From Jeotgalibaca ciconiae (GTDB lineage Bacteria; Bacillota; Bacilli; Lactobacillales; Aerococcaceae): DNA of 64,000 nt. The notes below the pieces were generated by a model. The model searched no databases, was not told the DNA's origin, and was given only the letters and a program-made list of their open reading frames with translations. The stretch spans positions 62,001 through 126,000 of the forward strand of contig NZ_CP034465.1 of NCBI RefSeq assembly GCF_003955755.1, read 5' to 3'. This document shows positions 36,640-44,904 of this stretch, piece by piece. The position numbers and the translations under genes are program-made. Each line of letters starts with the position of its first letter. The first letter of the stretch is position 1.

Positions 36640-37026
36640 CTATTCCTCCCCCTTTCTTAATTTTACCGATATTTTTGCAATCCATTCTGTTATCAATTCT
36701 TCTGAGCACTCATGGACAAAAGCGTCTACTAGAATTTCTTCCAATCGAGCTTGGATTTCACTCGCCAGCTCCGGTGTGGCCTCTCGATTCTCGATTGGGC
36801 TAATTGTATATCCTTTATTACTCTTTAATAAAATCCCCTCATCAGTTAATAAATTATAAGCTTTATTGACAGTATGCATGTTCACACTCAAGTCACTTGC
36901 CAAAATACGAACACTTGGCAGATAATCTCCCTCCGTCAACTCCCTCTTGACAATAGCTTTCTTTATTTGATTAATGAGCTGTGTATAAATCGGTATCGTA
37001 CTGGTTGTTTCTACTTCAATAAACAT
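36640..37026 (-). CDS. GntR-family transcriptional regulator (YtrA/YhcF type)
   Basis: 128 aa. The winged helix-turn-helix fills residues about 10-78 (PIYTQLINQIKKAI, YLPSVRILASDLSVNMHTVNKAYNLL). The short C-terminal tail lacks an effector domain, as in the YtrA subfamily that controls transporters and membrane proteins. GGAGGTGGAGAG precedes the ATG. It heads the operon with the membrane protein and a palindromic operator covers its promoter, so it is probably autoregulated. Confidence 0.88.
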   Translation of the reverse strand: MFIEVETTSTIPIYTQLINQIKKAIVKRELTEGDYLPSVRILASDLSVNMHTVNKAYNLLTDEGILLKSNKGYTISPIENREATPELASEIQARLEEILVDAFVHECSEELITEWIAKISVKLRKGEE

Positions 37027-37051
37027 CTCTCCACCTCCGTTAGCTCTACTT

Positions 37052-37070
37052 GTTATACATCAAGTATAAC
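37052..37070. promoter_or_regulatory. Probable GntR operator
   Basis: GTTATAC, five bases, GTATAAC: a perfect 7-bp inverted repeat in front of the gntR gene. It overlaps the -10 box of the predicted promoter, the usual site for a YtrA-type repressor. Confidence 0.72.
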
Positions 37071-37092
37071 ACACATAAGGTGATGATTCCAA
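37063..37092 (-). promoter_or_regulatory. Promoter of the GntR operon
   Basis: TTGGAA, an 18-base spacer and TATACT on the minus strand. The palindrome at 37052-37070 overlaps the -10. Confidence 0.6.
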
Positions 37093-37130
37093 TTGAAAAA
37101 TTACTTTATTAGCATGAACTGATATTCCTT

Positions 37131-37288
37131 CCACTGAAGAAGTTTTTCGAGTCCACTGGATGTAATTATTACCGTATCTCATCTACTGTGGACTTGAATC
37201 CATTCTCACTGGATGAGAATCCTTTACTATTTCATCTACTGAGAGGATAGCAAACTGCTCACTGGAAGATAATCCTGTTAAATATTGA
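37131..37288. repeat. Degenerate 53-bp tandem repeat, three units
   Basis: Three units (37131-37182, 37183-37235, 37236-37288) each contain two ACTG cores. Cores fall at 37133, 37155, 37185, 37208, 37238 and 37261, with alternating spacings of 22-23 and 30 bases. Around the second core the units read TCCACTGGATG, CTCACTGGATG and CTCACTGGAAG, with AATCC downstream in units 2 and 3. It lies between the GntR promoter and the ABC-operon terminator. Function unknown; no other gene is in this 347-base gap. Confidence 0.7.
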
Positions 37289-37321
37289 AAATAAAAAATT
37301 TACCTTATCTTAAAATACGGA

Positions 37322-37349
37322 AAAAGGCTGGGAAAATTCCCAGCCTTTT
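37322..37349 (-). terminator. Terminator of the ABC exporter operon
   Basis: AAAAGGCTGGGAA pairs with TTCCCAGCCTTTT. The same stem family (GGCTGGGA/TCCCAGCC) begins both copies of the 172-bp repeat. Confidence 0.85.
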
Positions 37350-37373
37350 CAAATCTATTTTATTCATTCATCA

Positions 37374-39182
37374 TCAAGATGCTTCTGTAAACTGACTATT
37401 GTATAAATCAGCATAGAAACCTTTTTGAGCCATCAGTTCATCATGGGTTCCTGTTTCCATAATGTCACCTTGGTTCATGACAATGATGTTGTCTGCATCC
37501 CGGATAGTGGATAATCTATGAGCAACAACAAAACTTGTACGACCTTCCAACAACTTACGCATCGCATTTTGAATCAAGATTTCCGTACGTGTATCAACAC
37601 TGGATGTTGCTTCATCAAGGATCAAGATTTCTGGATCTTTGATAAATGCACGGGCAATGGTCAGTAACTGCCGCTGCCCTTGAGAAATGTTACTTGCCTC
37701 TTCATTCAAGTACGTTTGATATCCTTCAGGCAAGGTACGAATGAACTCGTCTGCATGAGCCATTTTCGCTGCTGCATATACTTCTTCATCCGTTATGCCT
37801 TTTCTTGCACCGTATTTAATATTCTCAAAGATGGTTCCATGGAATAACCATGTATCTTGTAGCACCATTGCGAAGCGATCACGTAATGCATCACGATCCA
37901 TATCGCGCGTATCTACACCTTCTAGTTTAATGCTGCCGCCTCGAACATCATAGAAACGTTCCAATAAATTAATAATCGTTGACTTACCTGCTCCAGTAGG
38001 ACCTACAATCGCAACCATTTGCCCACTCTTCACACTCAAGTTAAAGTCAGTCATTAAATCAGCAGAACGATCATAACCAAAACGAACATGTTCAAAAGTC
38101 ACTTTATCATCCGTTTGAACAGCAGGAATATCAGTAGAAGTAATTTCCATTTCTTCTTCATCTAAAACTTCGAAAATTCGTTCAGTTGATGCAACGATCG
38201 ATTGAATTGTATTTAGAATGTTTGTTAATTGCTTCATGGGTTCCGAGAATTGGTTCGTGTAAGTCAGAAATGCTTGCACATCCCCTAAAGGCATGACTCC
38301 GGTTGCTACTTCAATCCCACCAAGAACCGCAACAAATACATATCCTAGATTTTTCACCATATTCATTAATGGCATTAAAACACCAGAAATGAACTGCGCT
38401 TTAAAAGCAACTTTGAATAATTTTTCGTTTTGTTCTTCAAATATTTCGATAGATTTTTCTTCTTGATTAAAACTAATGATCTCGGTATGACCTGAAAAAT
38501 TCTCTTCTATTTGTCCATTCAGCTTTCCTAGTTCTCGTTGTTGTTTACTAAAGTAACGTTGAGATCGGGGAGCAATAAGCGAAATAATAAACGCACTTAA
38601 CGGAACCGTAATCAATGCTACAATACTAAGTTTCCAACTAATGCTTAGCATCATGATAAAAATTCCGAAGAACTGCACAATGCTTATAATGGCCTGATTC
38701 ACTGTCTGGACCAATTGACGAGCAATATTATCAACATCATTAATTGCGCGACTCATGATATCTCCATTACTGTTTGTATCATAATAAGAAATTGGAACAA
38801 GAGACATCTTTGCTTTAAAATCCTGTCGCAAATCATAAACCGTTTTTTGAACAATACGAACAAGAGTAAATTGAGCAACATAAGAAAGTAATGCATTTGC
38901 AATATACAATATTGCAACCATCGTTAAAATTTTATATATAGATGAAAAATCGATTGGAAATCTAGAGGTTCCTTCTTGAACTCCTTCAATTACCCCATTA
39001 AAAATGATTGTCGTAGCATTCCCTAAAACACGTGGAGTAAAGATTTGCAGAATCGTTGCTACTCCTGATAAAACAAAAGCTAATAGTAGCAGCCATTTTT
39101 TTAATGACATGTATTTAAACAATCTTCTTAACGTTCCCCAAAAGTTTTTGGGTTTTCTTACTACTTTTGGCGCGTTTCTCAT
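37374..39182 (-). CDS. Heterodimeric ABC exporter, subunit with consensus catalytic residues
   Basis: 602 aa: six-helix transmembrane domain (about 25-330), then the nucleotide-binding domain. Walker A is GPTGAGKST, Walker B with catalytic Glu is ILILDEATSS, and the switch is VAHRLST. The signature is degenerate, NISQGQRQ instead of LSGGQ. This pairs exactly with the partner, whose Walker B and His switch are degenerate, as in BmrCD/LmrCD/TM287-288-type exporters. It overlaps the partner gene by 4 bases. A drug or lipid substrate is likely; I cannot name it. B. subtilis YfiBC with TetR regulator YfiR is a similar set. Confidence 0.92.
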   Translation of the reverse strand: MRNAPKVVRKPKNFWGTLRRLFKYMSLKKWLLLLAFVLSGVATILQIFTPRVLGNATTIIFNGVIEGVQEGTSRFPIDFSSIYKILTMVAILYIANALLSYVAQFTLVRIVQKTVYDLRQDFKAKMSLVPISYYDTNSNGDIMSRAINDVDNIARQLVQTVNQAIISIVQFFGIFIMMLSISWKLSIVALITVPLSAFIISLIAPRSQRYFSKQQRELGKLNGQIEENFSGHTEIISFNQEEKSIEIFEEQNEKLFKVAFKAQFISGVLMPLMNMVKNLGYVFVAVLGGIEVATGVMPLGDVQAFLTYTNQFSEPMKQLTNILNTIQSIVASTERIFEVLDEEEMEITSTDIPAVQTDDKVTFEHVRFGYDRSADLMTDFNLSVKSGQMVAIVGPTGAGKSTIINLLERFYDVRGGSIKLEGVDTRDMDRDALRDRFAMVLQDTWLFHGTIFENIKYGARKGITDEEVYAAAKMAHADEFIRTLPEGYQTYLNEEASNISQGQRQLLTIARAFIKDPEILILDEATSSVDTRTEILIQNAMRKLLEGRTSFVVAHRLSTIRDADNIIVMNQGDIMETGTHDELMAQKGFYADLYNSQFTEAS

Positions 39183-40909
39183 TCATTTTCACCTTCTTTA
39201 AATTGAGAATTCATAATCTCAAGATAAGTCTCGTTATCTTTTATCAAGGATTCATGTGTACCTTTTCCAACTACTTTACCATTGTCTAACACTACTATTA
39301 AATCAGCATCCATAACGGTACTAATTCTTTGTGCCACAATAACCACAATCGCATCTTCCGTTTCATCTTTTAAAGCATGACGTAGAGCTGCGTCCGTTTT
39401 AAAGTCTAATGCTGAAAACGAGTCATCAAAAACATAAACATCCGGTTCTTTAATAATTGCACGCGCAATACATAGTCGTTGGCGTTGACCACCCGAGAAG
39501 TTCGTTCCACCTTGTTCTACAGGAGATTCAAGACCTAATTCTAATCCTTCTACAAAATCTTTTGCTTGTGCTATTTTCAATGCTTGCCAGATTTCGTCAT
39601 CAGTAGCATCTTTCTTGCCAAAAAGCATGTTGGAACGAATCGTACCGGAAAACAGATTTGCTTTTTGTGGTACATAAGCAATTCGTTCGCGGATATTGAA
39701 TTGATTTAATTCTTTTACATTTATTCCATTTAAATAAACATTTCCTGATGTTGAATCGTAAAAACGCATGATTAGATTAGCAATCGTGGACTTACCTGAT
39801 CCGGTACCACCAATAATTGCTAACGTTTGGCCGGCCTTCATACTAAAATCAATATCATCAACAACAGGTCTCTCTGCATTTGGAAAATAATAGGTCACAT
39901 GATCAAAAGCAAGTTGGCTACTTTCATTTTGCAGTTCAGCCTCATCAAACAGATGATCTCCATCTTGAATAGTACTTTCAAGGTTTAATACTTCATTAAT
40001 ACGAGCTGCAGAAACTTGTGCACGTGGAACCATCGTCAAAATCATTGACATCATCATAAAACTAAACAGTAACATTGCTGAGTAATTAATAAATGCAACT
40101 AAATTTCCAACCGGCATATTTCCGATTGCAATGTATTCTCCACCAATTAAAATAATCGAAATGTTTGTGCCGCTTAGTACAAGCGTCATAATCGGCATCA
40201 ATAAACTCATGATAGACATAGCTTTCACATTATTTTGCATGAAATCTTCGTTGGCTTCCGCAAAGCGCTCTTCTTCGTACGTGCTCTTATTAAAAGCGCG
40301 AATAACTCGGACTCCCGTCAACCCTTCTCGAAAAATCAAATTCAATCGATCTGTCTTTTTCTGAATTAACTTAAATAGAGGAATAGCCGAACGCATAATA
40401 ATAAATAACAAGAAAATTAAGATTGGTACAGATACAAAGAAAATTCGAGCTAATTCAGGATTTTGAGTATAAGAAAGAACCGCAGCTCCTATACCCATAA
40501 TTGGTGCAAACATCATCATACGCAAGAACATCATAAATACCATTTGAACTTGTTCCACATCATTAGTGGATCGAGTAATCAAAGATGCTGCTCCAATTGA
40601 ATTAACTTTATCTTTTGACAGATACATTACTTTTCGATAAATATCTCCGCGGATTTGAAGTCCCACCCGTTGAGATTCTTTTGCAGAAATGTGTACTCCA
40701 ATAATCGCTGCTACAATGGTAATCCCTGTCAGTAACAACATTCGAAATCCAGTATTCCAAATATAGCTAATATCACCCGTTGCGATTCCATTATTGATGA
40801 TATTAGAAGTCATATTCGGAAGGTTTAACTCTGCAAACACTTGAACAATAATAAATAATACGGAACCCAAAAATGCTTTCCATGAAATCCGTTTCCCTAA
40901 TTCGAACAT
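39179..40909 (-). CDS. Heterodimeric ABC exporter, subunit with degenerate ATP site
   Basis: 576 aa with six transmembrane helices (about 15-310) and a nucleotide-binding domain. Walker A is GGTGSGKST and the signature is the intact NFSGGQRQR. The residue after Walker B is Asp instead of the catalytic Glu (VYVFDDSFSALD), and the switch His is Gln (IVAQRIST). So one composite ATP site is non-catalytic, the mark of asymmetric type IV exporters. It follows the TetR gene by 18 bases and overlaps its partner. Confidence 0.92.
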   Translation of the reverse strand: MFELGKRISWKAFLGSVLFIIVQVFAELNLPNMTSNIINNGIATGDISYIWNTGFRMLLLTGITIVAAIIGVHISAKESQRVGLQIRGDIYRKVMYLSKDKVNSIGAASLITRSTNDVEQVQMVFMMFLRMMMFAPIMGIGAAVLSYTQNPELARIFFVSVPILIFLLFIIMRSAIPLFKLIQKKTDRLNLIFREGLTGVRVIRAFNKSTYEEERFAEANEDFMQNNVKAMSIMSLLMPIMTLVLSGTNISIILIGGEYIAIGNMPVGNLVAFINYSAMLLFSFMMMSMILTMVPRAQVSAARINEVLNLESTIQDGDHLFDEAELQNESSQLAFDHVTYYFPNAERPVVDDIDFSMKAGQTLAIIGGTGSGKSTIANLIMRFYDSTSGNVYLNGINVKELNQFNIRERIAYVPQKANLFSGTIRSNMLFGKKDATDDEIWQALKIAQAKDFVEGLELGLESPVEQGGTNFSGGQRQRLCIARAIIKEPDVYVFDDSFSALDFKTDAALRHALKDETEDAIVVIVAQRISTVMDADLIVVLDNGKVVGKGTHESLIKDNETYLEIMNSQFKEGENE

Positions 40910-40927
40910 AGAGAGGACCCCTCCTTT

Positions 40928-41563
40928 TTAATTGTTTTCTTTTTTCCTGATACCATTCTCCATCCATGACAATCTACTGTTGATAATTCGAAAAGCTTCT
41001 TCTTCAGATAAATTTTGTAAGAATACTTTTGAGAGTGTCCAATGAATCATTTGAAAAATATATTGTAGAAATTCATTCAATTCTTCTTCAGAAGTAAAAT
41101 TAAGATTTGATTGATCAACTATTTCGAGAATTTTTGCAAATTTTTTCATATGTTTTTGATTTTTATCATTTTGTGAATCTTTTTCGAATATATTTCGACT
41201 CCTCTTATAAGACATATTCACAAAGAAGTGATGGTAAAAGTCTTTATACTCACCGTTTAAGTAATATTCATATAAAAACTTAAAGGTATCTTTCAGACTT
41301 TCGAATAGATCTCCGTCTGCCTTTTTGAAGCAATTGATAATTCCCTCGTTCTGGTCTTTCTTCAATAAACTAAGGCAGTAAAAATACAAGTCGTCCTTAT
41401 CTTCAAAGTATTGATAAAAACTTCCCCGTGAAATATCTGAATGTTGAATAATCACATTGATTGAAACTTCTTCCAATGGTATTCTAGAAAACTCCACATA
41501 CGCAGCATTTAATAAACGCTCCCGCTTATCTTCTGGTAAATTAAAAAAAGTTTTCTTTGGCAA
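40928..41563 (-). CDS. TetR-family regulator of the ABC exporter
   Basis: 211 aa. The helix-turn-helix is at about 12-58 (RERLLNAAYVEFSRI and SDISRGSFYQYFEDKDDLYFY). The remainder is the variable ligand domain, rich in Phe and Tyr. It is the first gene of the operon with the two ABC genes, behind a promoter that contains palindromic sites, so it probably represses the exporter and itself until a ligand binds. Confidence 0.9.
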   Translation of the reverse strand: MPKKTFFNLPEDKRERLLNAAYVEFSRIPLEEVSINVIIQHSDISRGSFYQYFEDKDDLYFYCLSLLKKDQNEGIINCFKKADGDLFESLKDTFKFLYEYYLNGEYKDFYHHFFVNMSYKRSRNIFEKDSQNDKNQKHMKKFAKILEIVDQSNLNFTSEEELNEFLQYIFQMIHWTLSKVFLQNLSEEEAFRIINSRLSWMENGIRKKENN

Positions 41564-41594
41564 ATCTACACCTTCTTTCTAAAAAAATAAAAAA

Positions 41595-41611
41595 CATGAC
41601 AACTTGTCATG
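41595..41611. promoter_or_regulatory. TetR operator, promoter-distal site
   Basis: CATGACAACTTGTCATG is a perfect palindrome around one central base, just upstream of the TetR gene and downstream of the -10. It shares the TGACA core with the site at 41631. Confidence 0.75.
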
Positions 41612-41624
41612 AGACATAGTTATA

Positions 41625-41653
41625 ACATTATGACAAGCTGTCACATCTGTCAA
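41625..41653 (-). promoter_or_regulatory. Promoter of the TetR-ABC operon with operator in the spacer
   Basis: Perfect TTGACA, a 17-base spacer and TAATGT on the minus strand. The spacer contains the palindrome TGACAAGCTGTCA (41631-41643), so a bound TetR dimer would block RNA polymerase. The second palindrome lies about 34 bases away. Confidence 0.75.
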
Positions 41654-41717
41654 CAAAAAAGATTTCGAAAACAAGAAATTGTGTTTGGAGAGCGAAGCTT
41701 CTTACAGGTACAGCAGA

Positions 41718-41813
41718 AGCAGCGAAGCAATCAATGGGACAAATTTATCTTTTTTCACTAGTTCAGGACTTAGCAGCTAGATATCGAAGGCATAAAAAAA
41801 TTATATTATTCTG
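41718..41813 (+). repeat. Degenerate copy of the terminator-abutting repeat
   Basis: From GCAGCGAAGC to TTCTGT this segment aligns with the second half of the 161-bp repeat (GGGACAAATTTATC, TTTTTTCACTAG, TCAGGACTTAGCAGCTAG) with many changes. It ends directly against the terminator of the AI-2E gene, as the other copies do. Confidence 0.7.
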
Positions 41814-41816
41814 TAA

Positions 41817-41842
41817 AAAAAGAAGCCGATATCGGCTCCTTT
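41817..41842 (-). terminator. Terminator after the AI-2E family gene
   Basis: GAGCCGATATCGGCTTC palindromic stem with A and T runs on its sides, immediately after the stop codon. Confidence 0.82.
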
Positions 41843-41843
41843 T

Positions 41844-43055
41844 TTATTGATCTTCATTGGTGTCTTCAATTATTCCTTCTGATAGTTCTGCTTCTGTTTC
41901 ATATAATCCTGAATAATTTTTATACCATTCAAAGACATGCATAAAAATAACTTTTAAAACAGCGTAACCAGGTATCCCCAAAACGAAGCCAACTAATCCA
42001 AAAACTTTTCCTGCTGTCAGCAGGACAATCATGATGGTTACCGGATGAACCGATAAATTACTTCCCAGAACTTGTGGAGAAATAACTCTTCCTTCAATGA
42101 ACTGTTCAATACTAAAAACAATTAATACTTGTACGAGCATCAAGGGAGACTCAACTAAACCAACAATAACTGCTGGTATCATTGCTAAAAATGATCCTAA
42201 ATAAGGGATTACATTTAAAAAGCCTGCTAAAATACCGAGTACAATACCATAGTTTAAGCCAATAATCGAATAACCGATGACAAACATTAAGCCTACAAAA
42301 AAAGCAACCGTGATTTGACCACGAACATATTGACTGATTTGCAAATTAATCTTTGTTAATAAATCTTTTACCGTAGCACGATGACGGTTGGGTAAAAAAG
42401 CTAAAATTTGACTAGGAAATTTATCCCCTTCCTTTAGCAAGTAGTATAAAATGATTGGCATTGTAATCAGCCCCACCAAAACATTTGTCACTACACCTAA
42501 AACATTTCCAATTCCTGAAAAAGTATTAGACAAGAAATTATTTGCCCAACTCGTAAGAGCATTAAAAATGTTTGTATTAATCTCAGTAAACTGCTCCTGA
42601 AAAGAACGGAACCACTCATACTCAAAAAAGTTATTAAACATATTATTAATGGTGATCCAAAATTGAGGAATATCATCAATAATCCCAATCGTTTGTTCGC
42701 GAATAACCGGAATTAGAATAGCAACTCCCCAGATTATTAGAAGAATAAGAACAATGAAAGACAGCCAAATCGCAGCTGTTCGATTTACTTTTTTCTTTTC
42801 AAGCCAATTCACAAGTGGATTCATTAAATAATAGAGAATGCCACTTAGAATAAGCGGAAAACCAATTACGTTAAAAAAACTGCCTACTGGTTGGAACAAA
42901 TGTGAAATCTTAGAAAAAATCAAGATGATTAACAAAATCAACAACACAATCAACAATGCTGTTACAAATTTGTTATTTAAAAACCAACGTTCAAACCAAG
43001 ATGTTCGCTTCCTTTGGGGCTGATAACCTTTAGTTGCTCTCTCCATATCCTTCAC
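41844..43055 (-). CDS. AI-2E family transporter (YueF/PerM type)
   Basis: 403 aa with a basic cytoplasmic start and about eight hydrophobic segments: two pairs (about 32-75 and 90-115) before a hydrophilic loop, and the rest after about 190. Family motifs include YLLKEGDKFPSQILAFLP and LNYGIVLGILAGFLNVIPYLGSFLAMIPA. Members have been linked to AI-2 export or Na+(Li+)/H+ antiport, so substrate is uncertain. The chosen GTG start has a weak ribosome site; an ATG three codons later is possible. It follows the small GutA-like gene by 13 bases. Confidence 0.88.
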   Translation of the reverse strand: MKDMERATKGYQPQRKRTSWFERWFLNNKFVTALLIVLLILLIILIFSKISHLFQPVGSFFNVIGFPLILSGILYYLMNPLVNWLEKKKVNRTAAIWLSFIVLILLIIWGVAILIPVIREQTIGIIDDIPQFWITINNMFNNFFEYEWFRSFQEQFTEINTNIFNALTSWANNFLSNTFSGIGNVLGVVTNVLVGLITMPIILYYLLKEGDKFPSQILAFLPNRHRATVKDLLTKINLQISQYVRGQITVAFFVGLMFVIGYSIIGLNYGIVLGILAGFLNVIPYLGSFLAMIPAVIVGLVESPLMLVQVLIVFSIEQFIEGRVISPQVLGSNLSVHPVTIMIVLLTAGKVFGLVGFVLGIPGYAVLKVIFMHVFEWYKNYSGLYETEAELSEGIIEDTNEDQ

Positions 43056-43068
43056 TCACTTTCTTTTA

Positions 43069-43428
43069 TTAATTAGAAAGATACTTAATTTCCATACCTG
43101 TTTGGACTTCTGGTAATTTATATGGCGACAAATAGACACTTGTTTCGATATAGTTCTCATGATCGAATTCTTTAAAAACCAGCGTAACATGTCCTAGCGC
43201 ACGTAGGTTTGCACTTACATTTTCCCCAACGTACTCTACATCATACTCTTGATTTCCAAAAACTAATTTATCTTTCTTCTGTAGTTCAAAATCTCTATCT
43301 GTTTTTTTAAAGGCTTGTAATACCGATACATCTTTAATTGATGTAGATGCATCTTCCCCAAATAAAATTAAAATATTTTCTTCTGTGCTGATTGCATCTT
43401 TTCCAATATGAGTTATTTCGCTAATCAT
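43069..43428 (-). CDS. Orphan PTS glucitol/sorbitol IIA-like protein
   Basis: 119 aa, similar to GutA/SrlB over its whole length; LRALGHVTLVFKEF matches the diagnostic LRELGHVTL block. It stands alone, without sorbitol IIB/IIC or dehydrogenase genes. The segment that carries the phosphorylated histidine in E. coli reads SVLQAFKKTD here, with no histidine. So it is probably not a working phosphocarrier for sorbitol; a regulatory or other role is possible. It appears co-transcribed with the AI-2E family gene. Confidence 0.78.
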   Translation of the reverse strand: MISEITHIGKDAISTEENILILFGEDASTSIKDVSVLQAFKKTDRDFELQKKDKLVFGNQEYDVEYVGENVSANLRALGHVTLVFKEFDHENYIETSVYLSPYKLPEVQTGMEIKYLSN

Positions 43429-43593
43429 AGATATAAATCTCCTTCTTCATAGTGATACTTTTATTCTATCATATCCTATTCGAAAAAATGAATAGCAAGA
43501 GAATTTTGTTTTTTTTATTCATTCAAAACGGTTTTTTTCTAATAATTTGATATACTTACTGTAGGACTTAAAAATTAGAGGAGGAAACAATTT

Positions 43594-44625
43594 ATGGAAT
43601 ATACTTTATATCTGGGATCCTATACAAAAAGGGAAAGTAAAGGGGTACATAAAATTACGTTGGATACTACTAATGATAAGTTAGTTGATTATCAATTAAT
43701 CGCTGAGGTGGACTCTCCTACTTATTTGACGTTTTCATCTGACAAAAAAACTATGTATACTATTTCGAAAGAAGAAAATGGTGCTGGATTAACATCTTTT
43801 AATCTTTTAGACAATGGTGAATATAAAAAACGTGCATCAACAACTACAGAGGATGCCGCTCCTTGTTATATTTCTTTTGATGAGGTTCGTAAATTACTAT
43901 TTACAGCGAGCTACCATGGGGGGTATGTATCCGTTTATAAAGAAAATGAAGACGGCACACTTGAACAGACAGACCGCGTGATTCACAAAGGAAGCAGCGT
44001 TCATGAAAATCAAAAATCTCCTCATGTTCACTATACCGACTATGCTCCAAATTCACAAATTCTACTAGTTTGTGATTTAGGCACGGATGAAGTATTCAGC
44101 TATGAAGTTTCAGATGAAGGTAAATTAACCGAAATTTCTCGTTATACAGCTAAAGCTGGATCAGGCCCGCGTCATTTGGCTTTCCACCCAAATGGCAAAA
44201 CGGTCTACTTAGTTTGTGAATTGAGTAGTGAAATTGAAATTTTAGAATATCATCAAGAAGATGCGACTTTTACATATGTTGACCGTATTTCAACTATACC
44301 TGAAACACACACTTCTTTTAATAGTGGTGCCGCAATTCGTGTAAGCAATGATGGTAATTTTGTATATTATTCTAATCGTGGACATAATTCAATCGCTGTT
44401 TTCGAAGCGTCTGAAACTACTGAAGCTTTAACTCTGGTAGACTATGTTCCTACAGAAGGAGAAACACCTCGTGATTTCAACTTTTCTCCTGATGAAAACT
44501 ATCTTATCGTGGGACACCAGGATTCAGACCATTTAACACTATTCAAGCGTAATCAAGCTGTTGGAAAACTAACCTTACTAGAAAAGGACGTTTATGCACC
44601 AGAGTGTGTATGTGTAAAGTTTTAA
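43594..44625 (+). CDS. pgl: 6-phosphogluconolactonase (beta-propeller lactonase)
   Basis: 343 aa, YkgB-type lactonase predicted to hydrolyse 6-phosphogluconolactone in the pentose-phosphate pathway. The seven-bladed propeller repeats are visible (GSYT start, SPHVHYTDYAPN, GPRHLAFHPNGKTVYLVCEL, ETPRDFNFSPDENYLIVG). Ribosome site GAGGAGG precedes the ATG. It is a single plus-strand gene converging with crr. Confidence 0.9.
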   Translation: MEYTLYLGSYTKRESKGVHKITLDTTNDKLVDYQLIAEVDSPTYLTFSSDKKTMYTISKEENGAGLTSFNLLDNGEYKKRASTTTEDAAPCYISFDEVRKLLFTASYHGGYVSVYKENEDGTLEQTDRVIHKGSSVHENQKSPHVHYTDYAPNSQILLVCDLGTDEVFSYEVSDEGKLTEISRYTAKAGSGPRHLAFHPNGKTVYLVCELSSEIEILEYHQEDATFTYVDRISTIPETHTSFNSGAAIRVSNDGNFVYYSNRGHNSIAVFEASETTEALTLVDYVPTEGETPRDFNFSPDENYLIVGHQDSDHLTLFKRNQAVGKLTLLEKDVYAPECVCVKF

Positions 44626-44628
44626 ATT

Positions 44629-44789
44629 CATAAGAAAAGCGAACAAGTCCGCCTTGGCCTATGAAAAAATAGGAAATTTGACCCTGAATGAGCAGCGAAG
44701 CGCGCAATGGGGCAAATTTATCTTTTTTTCACTAGGTCAGGACTTGGGAGCTAGACATTGATGGCTGAACTTATAATCCCCTAGTCTAT
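44629..44789 (+). repeat. 161-bp dispersed repeat, copy B
   Basis: Matches 10674-10834 with one base change, which breaks the palindrome (GCGAACAAGTCCGC). It starts a few bases after the pgl stop codon and ends directly at the terminator hairpin at 44793. Confidence 0.85.
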
Positions 44790-44792
44790 AAT

Positions 44793-44825
44793 AAAAATCA
44801 GGCTGAAATGATCAGCCTGATTTTT
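44793..44825. terminator. Terminator between pgl and crr, flanked by opposing repeats
   Basis: AAAAATCAGGCTG pairs with CAGCCTGATTTTT around a 7-base loop. Tracts of A and T on the two sides allow action in both directions for the converging genes. Confidence 0.85.
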
Positions 44826-44827
44826 TG

Positions 44828-44891
44828 TAGAGTAGGTAATATAATTTTTTTCTGCCATCGATGTCTAGCCATCGAGTCCTGGCCTACTGCT
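44828..44891 (-). repeat. Degenerate inverted copy of the terminator-abutting repeat
   Basis: Read on the minus strand it gives CAGTAGGCCAGGACTCGATG and GCTAGACATCGATGGC, matching the 161-bp repeat (GTCAGGACTTGGGAGCTAGA, CATTGATGGC), then an AT-rich stretch ending CTACTCTAC directly at the terminator. It faces copy B, so the hairpin has a repeat end on each side. Confidence 0.68.
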
Positions 44892-44904
44892 TCATACGCA
44901 GATT

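Noticed and set aside
37131-37288. Possible CRISPR array
   Set aside because: Units are degenerate, only three, with no constant repeat and unique spacers, and no cas genes nearby.
43069-43428. Part of a sorbitol utilisation operon
   Set aside because: No IIB, IIC, dehydrogenase or regulator of sorbitol genes is nearby, and the active-site histidine is missing.
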